Assembly: GCA_964236735.1 (NCBI GenBank) | Contig: CAXSFM010000019.1 | Span: 23,775 to 87,774, forward strand | Reading direction: 5' to 3' | From: JAIVJG01 sp964236735 | GTDB lineage: Bacteria > Acidobacteriota > Blastocatellia > Pyrinomonadales > Pyrinomonadaceae | DNA: 64,000 nt | Shown: positions 17,916 to 26,439 of the stretch, in pieces | How the letters are laid out: each line of letters begins with the position of its first letter | How positions within the stretch are numbered: position 1 is the first letter of the stretch | Program-made: the position numbers and the translations under genes | The notes under the pieces: model-generated | Databases searched by the model: none | Seen by the model: only the letters and a program-made list of their open reading frames with translations | What the model was told of the DNA's origin: nothing

Positions 17916-19487
17916 TTACAAATTCACTTCGTCAATCTGCGCGCGTTGCAGCTTGCCGCTGTAGTCAACGTAGATTGATTTCCACTCGCTGAAAATATCT
18001 AAGACCTGCGTGCCCGCTTCGCGGTGGCCGTTGCCCGTGCCCTTCGTGCCGCCGAAGGGTAGATGCACTTCCGCGCCGATGGTCGAAGAGTTGACGTAGA
18101 AAATCCCTGTGTACATTTCGTTCATCGCGTGGAAGGCGCGGTTGACATCCTGCGTGTAGATTGATGCGGAGAGTCCGTAACGCACGCCGTTGCCGATGTC
18201 TATCGCTTCCTCAAGGGAGCCGGCGGGAATCACCGTCGTCACGGGGCCGAAGATTTCTTCCTGCGAGATACGCATTCCCGGCGCGGCGTCTGTGAAGACG
18301 GTCGGTTCGATGAAGTAGCCGTGCGCGTGCGCGCCTGAGTCTAAACGCCGACCGCCATACGCGAGCGTCGCGCCGTCTTCCTTCTCGCCGATTTCGACGT
18401 AGCCGAGAATCTTATGCACGGCGTCGGCGTTGATGACCGGCCCCATCTCGGTCTTCGCATCGAGTCCGTTGCCGACGCGCAAGCTCTTGGCGCGCTCGAC
18501 TAGTTTTTGCGTGAACTTCTTGTAGATTTTTTTATGCACGACGAGCCGCGAAGAAGCCGTGCAGCGTTGACCCGATGTGCCGAACGCTCCCCACACCGCG
18601 CCTTCGATGGCGAGGTCAACGTCCGCGTCCTCCATCACGATGATGACGTTTTTGCCGCCCATCTCCAGAGAGCAAATCGCGTTGCGCTCGGCACAGTGCG
18701 ACGCGACGACGCGCCCCGTCTCGGTCGAGCCGGTGAAGGAGATGAGCCGTACCGCAGAGTTATCCGTCAGAGCCGCGCCGACCGTCTCGCCGTAGCCCGT
18801 CACCATGTTGACGACGCCGGGCGGAATCCCTGCTTCCTCGCACGCCTTGATGAGATTGTAAGTGGAGAGCGGAGTGTCTTCGGCAGGTTTGATGACGAGC
18901 GTGTTGCCGCAGACGAGCGCGGGGATAATCTTCCATGACGGAATCGCCATCGGGAAATTCCACGGCGTAATCAGTCCGCAGACGCCGACGGGTTGGCGCA
19001 CGCACATCGCGAACTTGTTCGGCATCTCGGCTGGCGTCGTGAAGCCGTGAAGGCGTCGCCCCTCGCCCGCCGTGTAGTAGGTGCAGTCAATCGCTTCCTG
19101 CACATCGCCGCCGGTTTCTTTCAAGACCTTGCCCATCTCGCGCGTCATCTCTTGCGAGAAGCGGTCTTTGTTCTTAATCAGAATCTCGCCGAGACGAAAA
19201 AGAATTTCGGCGCGACGCGGCGCGGGCGTCCGCCGCCAGCGATCAAACGCCCCGCGCGCGGCGGCGACGGCGCGATCCATGTCTTCAATCGTCGAGAGCG
19301 GAAACCGCCCGACGACCTCGCGCGTGTCCGCCGGATTGACGTTCTCGAACGTCTCGCCGCTCGCAGACTGAATCCATTCGCCATTGATGTAGTTCGAGTA
19401 TGTTTTGACGGACGGGCGCGGCGCGCGCGCGCTTGTCGCCGTCGTCTTCTTCGTGTTTTTGGAGAGAGCTTTTTTTGCTTGAGCCAT
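17916..19487 (-). CDS. NAD(P)-dependent aldehyde dehydrogenase
   Basis: Oxidises an aldehyde to the acid. The 523-residue product carries the catalytic Cys309 in SGQRCTASS, the general-base Glu in CSLEMGGKN, the oxyanion region NFPMAIPSWK and the cofactor segment FTGSTETGR. It is most like the alpha-ketoglutarate-semialdehyde/ALDH-like group, but the substrate cannot be assigned from sequence alone. The start at 19487 (MAQAKKALSKN) is preferred: the same frame continues 22 codons upstream only because it reads through a heptamer repeat. No Shine-Dalgarno sequence is seen, since the repeat occupies the leader. Confidence 0.92.
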   Translation of the reverse strand: MAQAKKALSKNTKKTTATSARAPRPSVKTYSNYINGEWIQSASGETFENVNPADTREVVGRFPLSTIEDMDRAVAAARGAFDRWRRTPAPRRAEILFRLGEILIKNKDRFSQEMTREMGKVLKETGGDVQEAIDCTYYTAGEGRRLHGFTTPAEMPNKFAMCVRQPVGVCGLITPWNFPMAIPSWKIIPALVCGNTLVIKPAEDTPLSTYNLIKACEEAGIPPGVVNMVTGYGETVGAALTDNSAVRLISFTGSTETGRVVASHCAERNAICSLEMGGKNVIIVMEDADVDLAIEGAVWGAFGTSGQRCTASSRLVVHKKIYKKFTQKLVERAKSLRVGNGLDAKTEMGPVINADAVHKILGYVEIGEKEDGATLAYGGRRLDSGAHAHGYFIEPTVFTDAAPGMRISQEEIFGPVTTVIPAGSLEEAIDIGNGVRYGLSASIYTQDVNRAFHAMNEMYTGIFYVNSSTIGAEVHLPFGGTKGTGNGHREAGTQVLDIFSEWKSIYVDYSGKLQRAQIDEVNL

Positions 19488-19493
19488 AAAGGA

Positions 19494-19568
19494 AGTGATG
19501 AGTGATGAGTGATGAGTGATGAGTGAAAGACATTTTCTCTTATCACCCATCACTCATCTCTTATCACT
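19494..19568. repeat. Heptamer inverted-array element, AGTGATG family
   Basis: Four perfect AGTGATG units plus one variant (19494-19528), a 12-nt loop, then inverted units TATCACC, CATCACT, CATCTCT, TATCACT (19541-19568). It fills the gap between the HtrA stop and the aldehyde dehydrogenase start, ending 6 nt from that ATG. Confidence 0.9.
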
Positions 19569-21160
19569 TATTGAAACGTGAACTGCACGATGGTTTGCGT
19601 GATGCGCTCGCCGTTGTAGGCGGCGACGTGCATGACGACGGGGTCGCCGGGCTTGAGCGCAGAGACGATGCGCTCGAAGTCCGCGAGCGAGTTAACCGTC
19701 TGGCGATTGACGCGCTGCACGACCATGTTCCTTCTAAGTCCGGCGTCGAAGGCGATGCCCGCCTGATCTATGTCTTTGACGAAGAGGCCGCGCACGTTTT
19801 TCAGGTTTCGCTCATTGGCAATCTGCGGCGTCAAGTCGCTCAAGGTCAGTCCGAGCGTCGGGCGGTCTTCCTTCGCGGAAGGCTTGATGACATCCGGCTT
19901 CGTCGCGTCGGGCTTGTCCTCTGCGTCGAGAATTGATGACGCGCGCGGCGGACGCTCGGCGATGGTCACGTTGGCCGTGCGCCGTTCGAGTTTGTTATTG
20001 GCCTCGCGCAGGTAGGTGACGGGGACGGTCTGGCCGACTTCCGTCCCGGCGACCTTGCTGATTAAGTCGCGCTCGTTGGTGATCGTCTGTCCGCCGAACT
20101 CGATGATGATGTCGTTGGTCTGCAAGCCGGCTTTGGCCGCCGGACTCTGCGCGTCGGCGATGTCTTTAACAATCGCGCCCTTCGCATCCGGCAAATCATA
20201 GACGCGCGCGAACTCCGGCTTGACGCCTTCGAGGAAGATGCCCAGATAGCCGCGACGCACCTTGCCGGTCGTCGTGATTTGTCGGAAAACCGTGTCGGCG
20301 ATGTTCGATGGCAGCGCGAAACCGATGCCGTTGTAGTCGCCGGTCGAAGTGGCGATCTGCGAGTTGACGCCGATCACTTCGCCGCGCATGTTAACGAGCG
20401 GGCCGCCGGAGTTGCCGCGATTAATCGCCGCGTCGGTTTGCAGAAAACGCTGGAAGCTGGACGCGCCGGGCGTCACGCGCTCGCGCGTCGAGATGATGCC
20501 GGCGGTGACGGTTTCTTCGAGTCCGAACGGCGAACCGATGGCGAGCACCCAGTCGCCGACGAGCGCGTCGTCCGAGTTGCCGAGCTTGATGAAAGGCAGA
20601 GGGCGCGTGCTGTTGACCTTAACGACGGCGAGGTCTGTCTCGTCGTCAACGCCGACGACCGTGCCGCGCAACTCTTCGCCGGATTGCAGCTTGACCTTGA
20701 TGCGGTCTGCGCCTTCGACGACGTGCTGGTTGGTCAGAATCAAACCCTTCGGGTCAACGATGAAGCCGCTGCCCACTCCGCGCGAAGGACGCTGCGCGCG
20801 ATTGCGGAGCATGTCGAGAAGCGGGTTGTTGCTCGTGTCGCCGTCTTCGTTATCCTCTTCGTCGCTCTTCTTATTTTTCTGCGAGACCTGCGGCGGCGCG
20901 GAGACGGTGTCAATGTTGACGACCGCCGGCTCGACCGTCTTGGCGATCTCGGCGAACGAGGCGGAGAGCGCTTCGGGCGCGCGCGCGATCCTGTCCTTTT
21001 GCGCCTCGCTCTGCGCGACGGTCTGTCGCCCCGCGAGCATCGCGCCGACGCCGATACCGACAACGAGACAAGCGACCGCGAGCGCGGCGATCCACACGCG
21101 AAGCTGCCGCAGAATGCTGCGCTCCGCGTCCGTCGTTTGGCCTATGGGAATTTTCAACAT
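19568..21160 (-). CDS. HtrA/DegP-type trypsin-like serine protease with two PDZ domains
   Basis: A periplasmic quality-control protease or chaperone anchored by an N-terminal helix (about 22-43, AALAVACLVVGIGVGAML). The catalytic triad is His146 (LTNQHVVEG), Asp176 (DDETDLAVV) and Ser251 (NRGNSGGPLVN). The first PDZ domain (about 320-400) has the SPAAKAGLQTNDIIIEFGG core. The second (about 440-525) has AGIAFDAGLRRNMVVQRVNR. An acidic Asp/Glu/Asn-rich linker (about 98-112) precedes the protease core. Length of 530 residues is normal for the family. It lies upstream of the aldehyde dehydrogenase in the same direction. Confidence 0.95.
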   Translation of the reverse strand: MLKIPIGQTTDAERSILRQLRVWIAALAVACLVVGIGVGAMLAGRQTVAQSEAQKDRIARAPEALSASFAEIAKTVEPAVVNIDTVSAPPQVSQKNKKSDEEDNEDGDTSNNPLLDMLRNRAQRPSRGVGSGFIVDPKGLILTNQHVVEGADRIKVKLQSGEELRGTVVGVDDETDLAVVKVNSTRPLPFIKLGNSDDALVGDWVLAIGSPFGLEETVTAGIISTRERVTPGASSFQRFLQTDAAINRGNSGGPLVNMRGEVIGVNSQIATSTGDYNGIGFALPSNIADTVFRQITTTGKVRRGYLGIFLEGVKPEFARVYDLPDAKGAIVKDIADAQSPAAKAGLQTNDIIIEFGGQTITNERDLISKVAGTEVGQTVPVTYLREANNKLERRTANVTIAERPPRASSILDAEDKPDATKPDVIKPSAKEDRPTLGLTLSDLTPQIANERNLKNVRGLFVKDIDQAGIAFDAGLRRNMVVQRVNRQTVNSLADFERIVSALKPGDPVVMHVAAYNGERITQTIVQFTFQ

Positions 21161-21386
21161 AAAACTTGTACCGCCTTCTCACTTCAAAAAGAGAAACCGC
21201 AATCACGCGGCACAGTTTGAACCAAAACGTTCGACGTGCCGCCGGTCTGTGCCTCCATGAGCCGTCGGAAAATGCACAGAGGAGCGAAGGGCTTGAGTAT
21301 AACCAAAGCGCAGACGCGCCGCAAAGCAACACCTTGTAATTCCTCATCTGATTCCGGCATCATCCATCAGACGAAAGCCTACCACG

Positions 21387-22346
21387 ATGCTTTTACTTCT
21401 TCCCGACATCACAGACCACGCCGCTTTCGAGCGTCACTTCAATGATGAAGTCTGGCATCAGGCCGCCGCGATGATCTGCGCCCGTCACTCTCTTGAGGTG
21501 GAGAGCTTGCGCCGCTCGCTCGTCGGCGAGAACGTCATTTTCTTCGTCGGTGAACGCTACGTTATCAAACTCTACGCGCCGCTTCGCGCGCAACACACGC
21601 GCGAGTTGGCCGCGCTCGAATTCGCGCATGGCAAGTTGAGCGTCGAGACGCCGCAGGTCTTGTACACCGGTGCGCTCGAAGGTTGGCCGTACATCGTGAT
21701 GACGCAACTCACGGGGTTGCCGATGCGGGAAGTGTGGCCGGAGATACGCCAGCGCGAGCGCGTCGAGATCGTCTCGCACATCGGCGTCGCGCTACGCGAA
21801 TTGCACGCGCACGCCGCGCCGCTCTCGCCGCCCGAACTCAATCGCGACTGGCAGGATTTTGTACAGCATCAAGCGCGCACATGTGTCGAGCGTCAACGTG
21901 CCTGCGGCGCGAATCCTGAATGGCTGGAGAGCCTGCCCGCGTACATCGCCGCGCGGATGGATTTATTGCCTGCGGAGTTTGAACCGGCGATGCTTCACGG
22001 CGATGTGCATCCAGGCAACGTGCTGCTCAAGGAGCGCGCCGGTCGCTGGCAAGTTTCGGGACTCTTCGACTTCGGCGATTCGTTCTGCGGCTTTCGTGAA
22101 TACGAGTTCGTCGCGCCCGGCGTTCTCATGGTGCAGGGACGGCGCGAAGAACAGCGGTCGCTCCTGCTGGCTTACGGCTACACCGAAGCGCAACTTGATT
22201 TGAGCTTGCGCGCGCGTCTCATGCTGCTGACGATTCTTTACGAGTGCAGTGATTTGCGAAAGTACGCGCTCCGGCTCGCGCCCGACGCCGTGCGGCTCAC
22301 GCTCGACGAACTCGAAGCTGCCATCTGGACGTTCGCAAACGCTTAG
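21387..22346 (+). CDS. Aminoglycoside phosphotransferase (APH)-family kinase
   Basis: A 319-residue protein with the bilobal small-molecule kinase pattern. The N-lobe has a candidate Lys in YVIKLYAP and a hinge region YIVMTQLTGLPM; the catalytic Brenner motif is LHGDVHPGNVLL (His204-Gly-Asp206); the metal-binding DFG-like segment is LFDFGDS (Asp228). The family phosphorylates aminoglycosides, homoserine, choline and other alcohols, and nothing here picks the substrate, so antibiotic resistance should not be assumed. It is monocistronic and converges on the alcohol dehydrogenase. No clear Shine-Dalgarno sequence precedes the start. Confidence 0.85.
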   Translation: MLLLLPDITDHAAFERHFNDEVWHQAAAMICARHSLEVESLRRSLVGENVIFFVGERYVIKLYAPLRAQHTRELAALEFAHGKLSVETPQVLYTGALEGWPYIVMTQLTGLPMREVWPEIRQRERVEIVSHIGVALRELHAHAAPLSPPELNRDWQDFVQHQARTCVERQRACGANPEWLESLPAYIAARMDLLPAEFEPAMLHGDVHPGNVLLKERAGRWQVSGLFDFGDSFCGFREYEFVAPGVLMVQGRREEQRSLLLAYGYTEAQLDLSLRARLMLLTILYECSDLRKYALRLAPDAVRLTLDELEAAIWTFANA

Positions 22347-22366
22347 AGCGGCGCACACTTTCAGCC

Positions 22367-23335
22367 TCACGGCCTGAGCAGCGCTTTCAACACGCCCGGC
22401 GCGGCAGCGCGCTCGAACGCACGGACGCCGTCTTCAAGCGCGAACTCTTCGCTGATGAGACTGGCAACGTCAACGACCTTGCGCTTGAGCAAATCGAGCG
22501 CGGGCGCGAAACGTCCGCAGCGCGAGCCGACGATGCTCAGTTCATCAACGACGATGGGCGTGTGGTTGAACTCCGTCGCGCCGTGAAAAGTGGACTTCAA
22601 GACGAGCGTCCCGCGCGGGCGCAAGAGCGCGAGCGCCGTCTCGAAGCCGCCGCCTGAGCCGGACGCTTCGATCACGACATCGAACGCGCGTGCGAACGAG
22701 CGCGGGAGATTTTCCACCAACACCGTCTCGATGTCGCGTCGCGCGGCGATGTCTAATTTTGAACGGTGCTTGCCACAAATCGTCACGCTCGCGCCGGTCA
22801 AAACTTTCAAAGCCTGCGCGCACAGCAGTCCGAGTTTGCCGTCGCCGACTACGCCCACGCGCATCTGTTTCGTCACGTTAACGCGCTCGACGATGCCGCA
22901 CGCTGCCGCGAGCGGCTCGGTGAAGATCGCCTGCTCGTCCGGCACTTCGTCGGGCACGGGCAAGAGATTCTCGACGGGCAGTTGCAGGTATTCGGCGAAC
23001 GCGCCGTCACGTCCGACGATGCCAAGCACAGTCCTCTCCGCGCAGTGGCGCGCATCGCCCTCAAGACACAACGCGCAATGCCCGCACCCGGCGTTGATCT
23101 CGCCGACGACGCGCTGCCCCACGAGTTCCGACGCGCCCGTCGGCGCACGCTCGACCACGCCGACGAACTCATGTCCGAGCGTGCCCTCGAACCCCGCATA
23201 GCCGCGCGCGATTTCCAAGTCCGTATTGCACACGCCCGCCACACACACGCGCACCAACGCCTCGCCCGCATCATCACGCGGCGCGTCCAACTCCGCCACG
23301 CTCAACTTTTTGTTTTCGTAACGCAGCGCCTTCAT
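22367..23335 (-). CDS. Zinc-dependent medium-chain alcohol dehydrogenase
   Basis: A 322-residue MDR-family oxidoreductase. Catalytic zinc ligands are Cys36 (GVCNTD) and the His55-Glu56 pair (GHEFVG). The structural zinc site is the four-Cys lobe at 84-98 (GCGHCALCLEG through RHC). The NAD(P)-binding motif is VGVVGDGKLGLL, about residue 155. It is somewhat shorter than typical MDR enzymes (about 340-350). The substrate is not deducible. The start at 23335 (MKALRYENKK) is chosen over a longer frame that reads through a heptamer repeat; no Shine-Dalgarno sequence is present. Confidence 0.92.
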   Translation of the reverse strand: MKALRYENKKLSVAELDAPRDDAGEALVRVCVAGVCNTDLEIARGYAGFEGTLGHEFVGVVERAPTGASELVGQRVVGEINAGCGHCALCLEGDARHCAERTVLGIVGRDGAFAEYLQLPVENLLPVPDEVPDEQAIFTEPLAAACGIVERVNVTKQMRVGVVGDGKLGLLCAQALKVLTGASVTICGKHRSKLDIAARRDIETVLVENLPRSFARAFDVVIEASGSGGGFETALALLRPRGTLVLKSTFHGATEFNHTPIVVDELSIVGSRCGRFAPALDLLKRKVVDVASLISEEFALEDGVRAFERAAAPGVLKALLRP

Positions 23336-23344
23336 AACGAAATA

Positions 23345-23428
23345 AGTGATGAGTGATAAGTGATAAGTGATGAGTGATGAGAAAGAGATTGTCTTAAACT
23401 CATCACTCATCACTTATCACTCATCACT
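23345..23428. repeat. Heptamer inverted-array element, AGTGATG family
   Basis: Five units (AGTGATG, AGTGATA, AGTGATA, AGTGATG, AGTGATG; 23345-23379), a 21-nt loop and four inverted units (23401-23428). The last four left units pair with the right arm over 28 bp with a single mismatch. It fills the gap between the upstream hypothetical gene and the alcohol dehydrogenase, ending 9 nt from its ATG. Confidence 0.92.
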
Positions 23429-23431
23429 GTT

Positions 23432-23974
23432 TTAGAAACTCCGCGCTCTTGTGTAAGCATTCTCCGGCGTGAGTTCGACGGTTGTGTCGCGGCCTGAGAC
23501 GTTGACGGGCAGACGCCACGTCACTTCTTCCGCGCCCCCTGTCTCAAAGAGCGTGGCGTGTACCCACCACTTGCCGGGCTGGACGGCGACGACGGTCTCG
23601 CCGTGCTCGTCGAGTTCAGCGGCGAGCGGCTGGCGCTCACCCATGCGCCGCATCACGAAATCCTCGAAGCGCACGCCGGGGCGATGCTCCGAGTCGTAGT
23701 CGCGTTGCGCCGCCATCATGTTCACGGGATAAAGTTGGACGGGGATTTTGGCGGCAGGCGCGTGTGAAAAAGATGGATGCCGGAGGATGATGTGCAAAGC
23801 GGTCGCCGCAGTAGGCTGCGCTGTCGTTGCGCCGTCGAGCGAGGCGCGCTCGTCGTGCGGCAGTCGCCGGTAGATCGTCCACACGGCGGCGCAGAGCGCG
23901 AAGACGAGCGCGACGCGCAAGAGCGCGGTCAGGAGTTGTCCGGCGAAGGTCTGTTGGCTGCTGTTGCTGTCCAC
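23432..23974 (-). CDS. Hypothetical membrane-anchored protein, 180 residues
   Basis: Not recognised. One N-terminal membrane helix (LLTALLRVALVFALCAAVW, about 14-32) is followed by an extracytoplasmic domain with beta-rich, carboxypeptidase-regulatory-like character (GETVVAVQPGKWWVHATLFE, then EVTWRLPVNVSGRDTTVELT). This suggests a small Ig-like or transthyretin-like fold. It lies just downstream of a cytochrome c gene on the same strand (18-nt gap), so a periplasmic role linked to electron transfer is possible but unproven. Confidence 0.75.
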   Translation of the reverse strand: MDSNSSQQTFAGQLLTALLRVALVFALCAAVWTIYRRLPHDERASLDGATTAQPTAATALHIILRHPSFSHAPAAKIPVQLYPVNMMAAQRDYDSEHRPGVRFEDFVMRRMGERQPLAAELDEHGETVVAVQPGKWWVHATLFETGGAEEVTWRLPVNVSGRDTTVELTPENAYTRARSF

Positions 23975-23992
23975 TTCAAGCTGTCGCGACGA

Positions 23993-24364
23993 TTATTTCT
24001 TAAAACGACGCACGTAACCGGCGAGCGATTCGATTTGCTCGGCGCTCAGACGCTTCCCGAACGCGGGCATTTTTCCGCGACCGTTCGAGATAGCATTGTA
24101 GATGTGATCGTCGCTCGCTCTTTCCTGCCATTCCGCATCGCTCAAATCGGGCACATGCTTGAGCTTACCCTTAATGGTCTTCCCTCGCCCGTCTTTGCCA
24201 TGACACGTCGCGCAATTTTGGGTGTAGGTGACGGCGGGATTGATGGCCGTCGCTTTGTCGCCGCCATGATTTTCGCCCTGACTGCTCTTCGCGGATGCCA
24301 TCACGACCGCCAACACAGATGCGAGCGCGACGGCAAGCGCAACGATTTGAATAATTCTTTTCAT
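23993..24364 (-). CDS. Class I c-type cytochrome
   Basis: A periplasmic electron carrier with a signal peptide (MKRIIQIVALAVALASVLAV) and one heme site CATCH followed by GKDGRGKTIKG. The distal Met ligand is probably in GRGKMPAFGKRLS, and the C-terminal helix is EQIESLAGYVRRF. Length and layout match small cytochrome c6/c555-like proteins. Two further in-frame ATGs (24370, 24382) could extend it; 24364 gives the cleanest signal peptide. The next gene downstream is a membrane-anchored hypothetical. Confidence 0.92.
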   Translation of the reverse strand: MKRIIQIVALAVALASVLAVVMASAKSSQGENHGGDKATAINPAVTYTQNCATCHGKDGRGKTIKGKLKHVPDLSDAEWQERASDDHIYNAISNGRGKMPAFGKRLSAEQIESLAGYVRRFKK

Positions 24365-24414
24365 CTTCATCTTCCCGGTCATCTGAAGCGCGAAAGAGTG
24401 TGCGCTTGAAAACG

Positions 24415-24672
24415 TCAGGCCATCAATTCCTTCTCGCGCAGAGCCTGCGTCAACTCGTGCTCGTCCGGCACGGAGAGAATCTGCCCGGCCACGTCAATCG
24501 TCGGCTTGCGCTCTTTTCCGTCGTTGTGATCCTTCACCCATTGCGCTGCTTCCGCGTTTTGCTCGACATCAATATATTCGTATGCGACGCCGAGTTTGTC
24601 CAGAAACTCCTTCGCGCGCTTCGTGTCGCCGCACCAGTCTGCCCCGTAAACTTTGACCTTCATTGCAGGCAT
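24415..24672 (-). CDS. Glutaredoxin-like (mycoredoxin-like) protein
   Basis: An 85-residue thioredoxin-fold protein. The active-site region is VYGADWCGDTKRAKEFL, with a single Cys (CGDT) where dithiol glutaredoxins have CxxC. The cis-Pro region is KPTIDVAG and the C-terminal helix follows (EHELTQALREKEL). A monothiol site suggests protein deglutathionylation or an iron-sulfur role rather than classical dithiol reduction; that is inference. The start at 24672 has AAAGGGGA about 8 nt upstream; an ATG 6 nt earlier is too close to that site. Confidence 0.85.
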   Translation of the reverse strand: MPAMKVKVYGADWCGDTKRAKEFLDKLGVAYEYIDVEQNAEAAQWVKDHNDGKERKPTIDVAGQILSVPDEHELTQALREKELMA

Positions 24673-24724
24673 ATTCATTCCCCTTTGAATCGAAATTTCC
24701 GCCGCATCATAACACGATGAAGAC

Positions 24725-24816
24725 AAGTGACGAGTGATAAGTGATAAGTGATAAGTGATGAGTGAAGAACATGCTTTTGTCTTTCATTCATCATTCATCA
24801 CTCCTCATTCATCATT
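24725..24816. repeat. Heptamer inverted-array element, AGTGATG family
   Basis: Six units (24725-24766: AAGTGAC, GAGTGAT, three AAGTGAT, GAGTGAA), an 18-nt loop, and an inverted arm (24785-24816) of CATTCAT, CATTCAT, CACTCCT, CATTCAT. It lies in the divergent gap between the glutaredoxin-like gene and purF. Confidence 0.85.
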
Positions 24817-24876
24817 TCTGACGTGGATGCTACAATGCGGCTTCAAATTCAAACTCTCGTTTGCGGCTCGCGCGAC

Positions 24877-26331
24877 ATGACAGATTCACCAAGCCAAAAT
24901 ATCCCGGACGATTCACAGACGGACGGTTTCCGCGACGAGTGCGGCGTGTTCGGCATCTACGGCCACGATGAAGCCGCGCGCCTCGCCTATCTCGGCCTCT
25001 ATCAACTTCAACATCGAGGGCAGGAGTCTTGCGGCATCGTCTCGTCCGACGGCGAGAAATTGCGTTCCGAGCGCGCGATGGGTCTGGTCTCCGAAGTCTT
25101 CACGGAGGAACGCCTCAACCGTCTGCCGGGCGAGAGCGCCATCGGCCACACGCGCTACTCGACCGCCGGCGAAGTCTCGATCCGCGAGGCGCAACCGTTT
25201 CTCGTCGCGGGTCGGCTCGGACAAATCGCCGTCTGTCACAACGGCAATCTCCCTTTCGCCACCGACGAGCGCAAGCGTCTGGAAGAGACGGGCGCGATTT
25301 TCTCTTCGACCTCGGATACGGAAGTCGTCTTGCACGGCATCGCACGCGCGCACGACGCCGTGACCGTGCCCGATGCCGTCGCCGAAGTTTTGCGCGAGAC
25401 CGAAGGCGCGTTCTCGATGCTCTTTCTGACGCCCGACTCGCTCATCGCCATCCGTGACCCGCGCGGCTTTCGCCCGCTCGCTTTGGGGCGACTCGGCGAG
25501 GCGTGGGTCGTCGCGTCAGAGACGTGCGCCTTCGATCTCATCGAAGCCGAGTACGTGCGCGACATCGAACCCGGCGAGATGGTCGTCATCACGCGCGAGG
25601 GCTTGCACACGTCGCACCCGCTTCCTGTGCGCCCGCATTCGCATTGCATCTTCGAGCACGTCTATTTCGCGCGTCCCGACTCGCTCATCTACGGTCGCTC
25701 GGTCAATCAGTCGAGACACAAGATGGGACGACGCCTCGCCGTCGAGCAACCGGCTGACGCGGACATCGTCGTGCCCGTGCCAGATTCGGGCGTCGCCGCT
25801 TCGGTCGGCTACGCGGCGGAGAGCGGCATCAGTTTTCGACACGGACTCGTCCGCAATCACTACGTCGGGCGCACCTTCATCGAGCCGAAGCAATCCATAC
25901 GCTCATTCGGCGTGCGTCTGAAACTGAATCCCGTGCGCGATTTGATCAAGGGCAAGCGCGTCGTCCTGATTGATGATTCCATCGTGCGCGGCACGACCTC
26001 GAAGAAGATCGTGCGGATGGTGCGCGAGGCTGGCGCGTCGGAAGTTCACATGCGCGTCAGTTGTCCGCCGACTTTGAGTCCGTGTTATTACGGCGTGGAC
26101 ACACCGAACAAGTCCGACCTCATCGGCGCGCAGATGACGATTTCTGAAATCTGCGACTTCATCGAGGCCGACACGCTCGGCTATCTCTCGCTCGAAGGAA
26201 TGCTCGAAGCCTGCGGCATCCCCGCCGCCGCGTCGTGTGTCGCCTGCTGGACGGGCAACTACCCGACGCGCATCACGCGCGAAGCCGAAACGATGTTCGC
26301 GCGCGAGTGCGAGCCTGTGCCGTCGGACTAA
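24877..26331 (+). CDS. purF: Amidophosphoribosyltransferase
   Basis: First committed step of purine synthesis: glutamine + PRPP to 5-phosphoribosylamine. The 484-residue product has a 21-residue propeptide before the nucleophile Cys22 (DECGVFGIYG), followed by the glutaminase motif LQHRGQESCGIV. The PRPP-binding loop is VVLIDDSIVRGTTSKKI. Four candidate Cys ligands for a 4Fe-4S cluster are present, including CPPTLSPCYYG and ASCVACWTGNYP, as in the Bacillus-type enzyme. The start at 24877 matches the propeptide form; the frame is open 18 codons further upstream. It heads a discontinuous purine gene run (purM, purN). Confidence 0.97.
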   Translation: MTDSPSQNIPDDSQTDGFRDECGVFGIYGHDEAARLAYLGLYQLQHRGQESCGIVSSDGEKLRSERAMGLVSEVFTEERLNRLPGESAIGHTRYSTAGEVSIREAQPFLVAGRLGQIAVCHNGNLPFATDERKRLEETGAIFSSTSDTEVVLHGIARAHDAVTVPDAVAEVLRETEGAFSMLFLTPDSLIAIRDPRGFRPLALGRLGEAWVVASETCAFDLIEAEYVRDIEPGEMVVITREGLHTSHPLPVRPHSHCIFEHVYFARPDSLIYGRSVNQSRHKMGRRLAVEQPADADIVVPVPDSGVAASVGYAAESGISFRHGLVRNHYVGRTFIEPKQSIRSFGVRLKLNPVRDLIKGKRVVLIDDSIVRGTTSKKIVRMVREAGASEVHMRVSCPPTLSPCYYGVDTPNKSDLIGAQMTISEICDFIEADTLGYLSLEGMLEACGIPAAASCVACWTGNYPTRITREAETMFARECEPVPSD

Positions 26332-26418
26332 ATGATGAATGCCGCAGTGATGAGTGATGAATAAAATCAAGGATGCCTTTCTCTTTCATTCATCACTCAT
26401 CATTCCGCATTCATCATT
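26331..26418. repeat. Long imperfect palindrome, AATGATGAATGC subfamily of the heptamer element
   Basis: The left arm (26331-26366) and right arm (26384-26418) match the same core in inverted orientation: AATGATGAATGC, a short non-heptamer core, then GTGATGAGTGATGAAT. It begins at the last base of the purF stop codon and ends 8 nt before the GGAGG of the next gene. Near-identical elements lie at 49601 and 51239. Confidence 0.88.
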
Positions 26419-26439
26419 CTGATGTGGAGGTAATTCAGC

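Noticed and set aside
19488..19553. N-terminal extension of the aldehyde dehydrogenase containing repeated SLITHH-type peptides
   Set aside because: It is the translation of the heptamer repeat, which happens to be open in that frame; the enzyme family starts at MAQAKK.
20279..21260. Two long plus-strand frames antisense to the HtrA protease
   Set aside because: HtrA has its catalytic triad and PDZ domains; the antisense products are low-complexity Arg/Asp/Ala-rich sequence.
21387..22346. Aminoglycoside resistance gene
   Set aside because: Only the general APH kinase fold can be seen; many such proteins are metabolic kinases, so resistance is not supported.
23336..23413. N-terminal extension of the alcohol dehydrogenase
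   Set aside because: Same cause: read-through of the AGTGATG-type repeat. Family N-terminus fits 23335.
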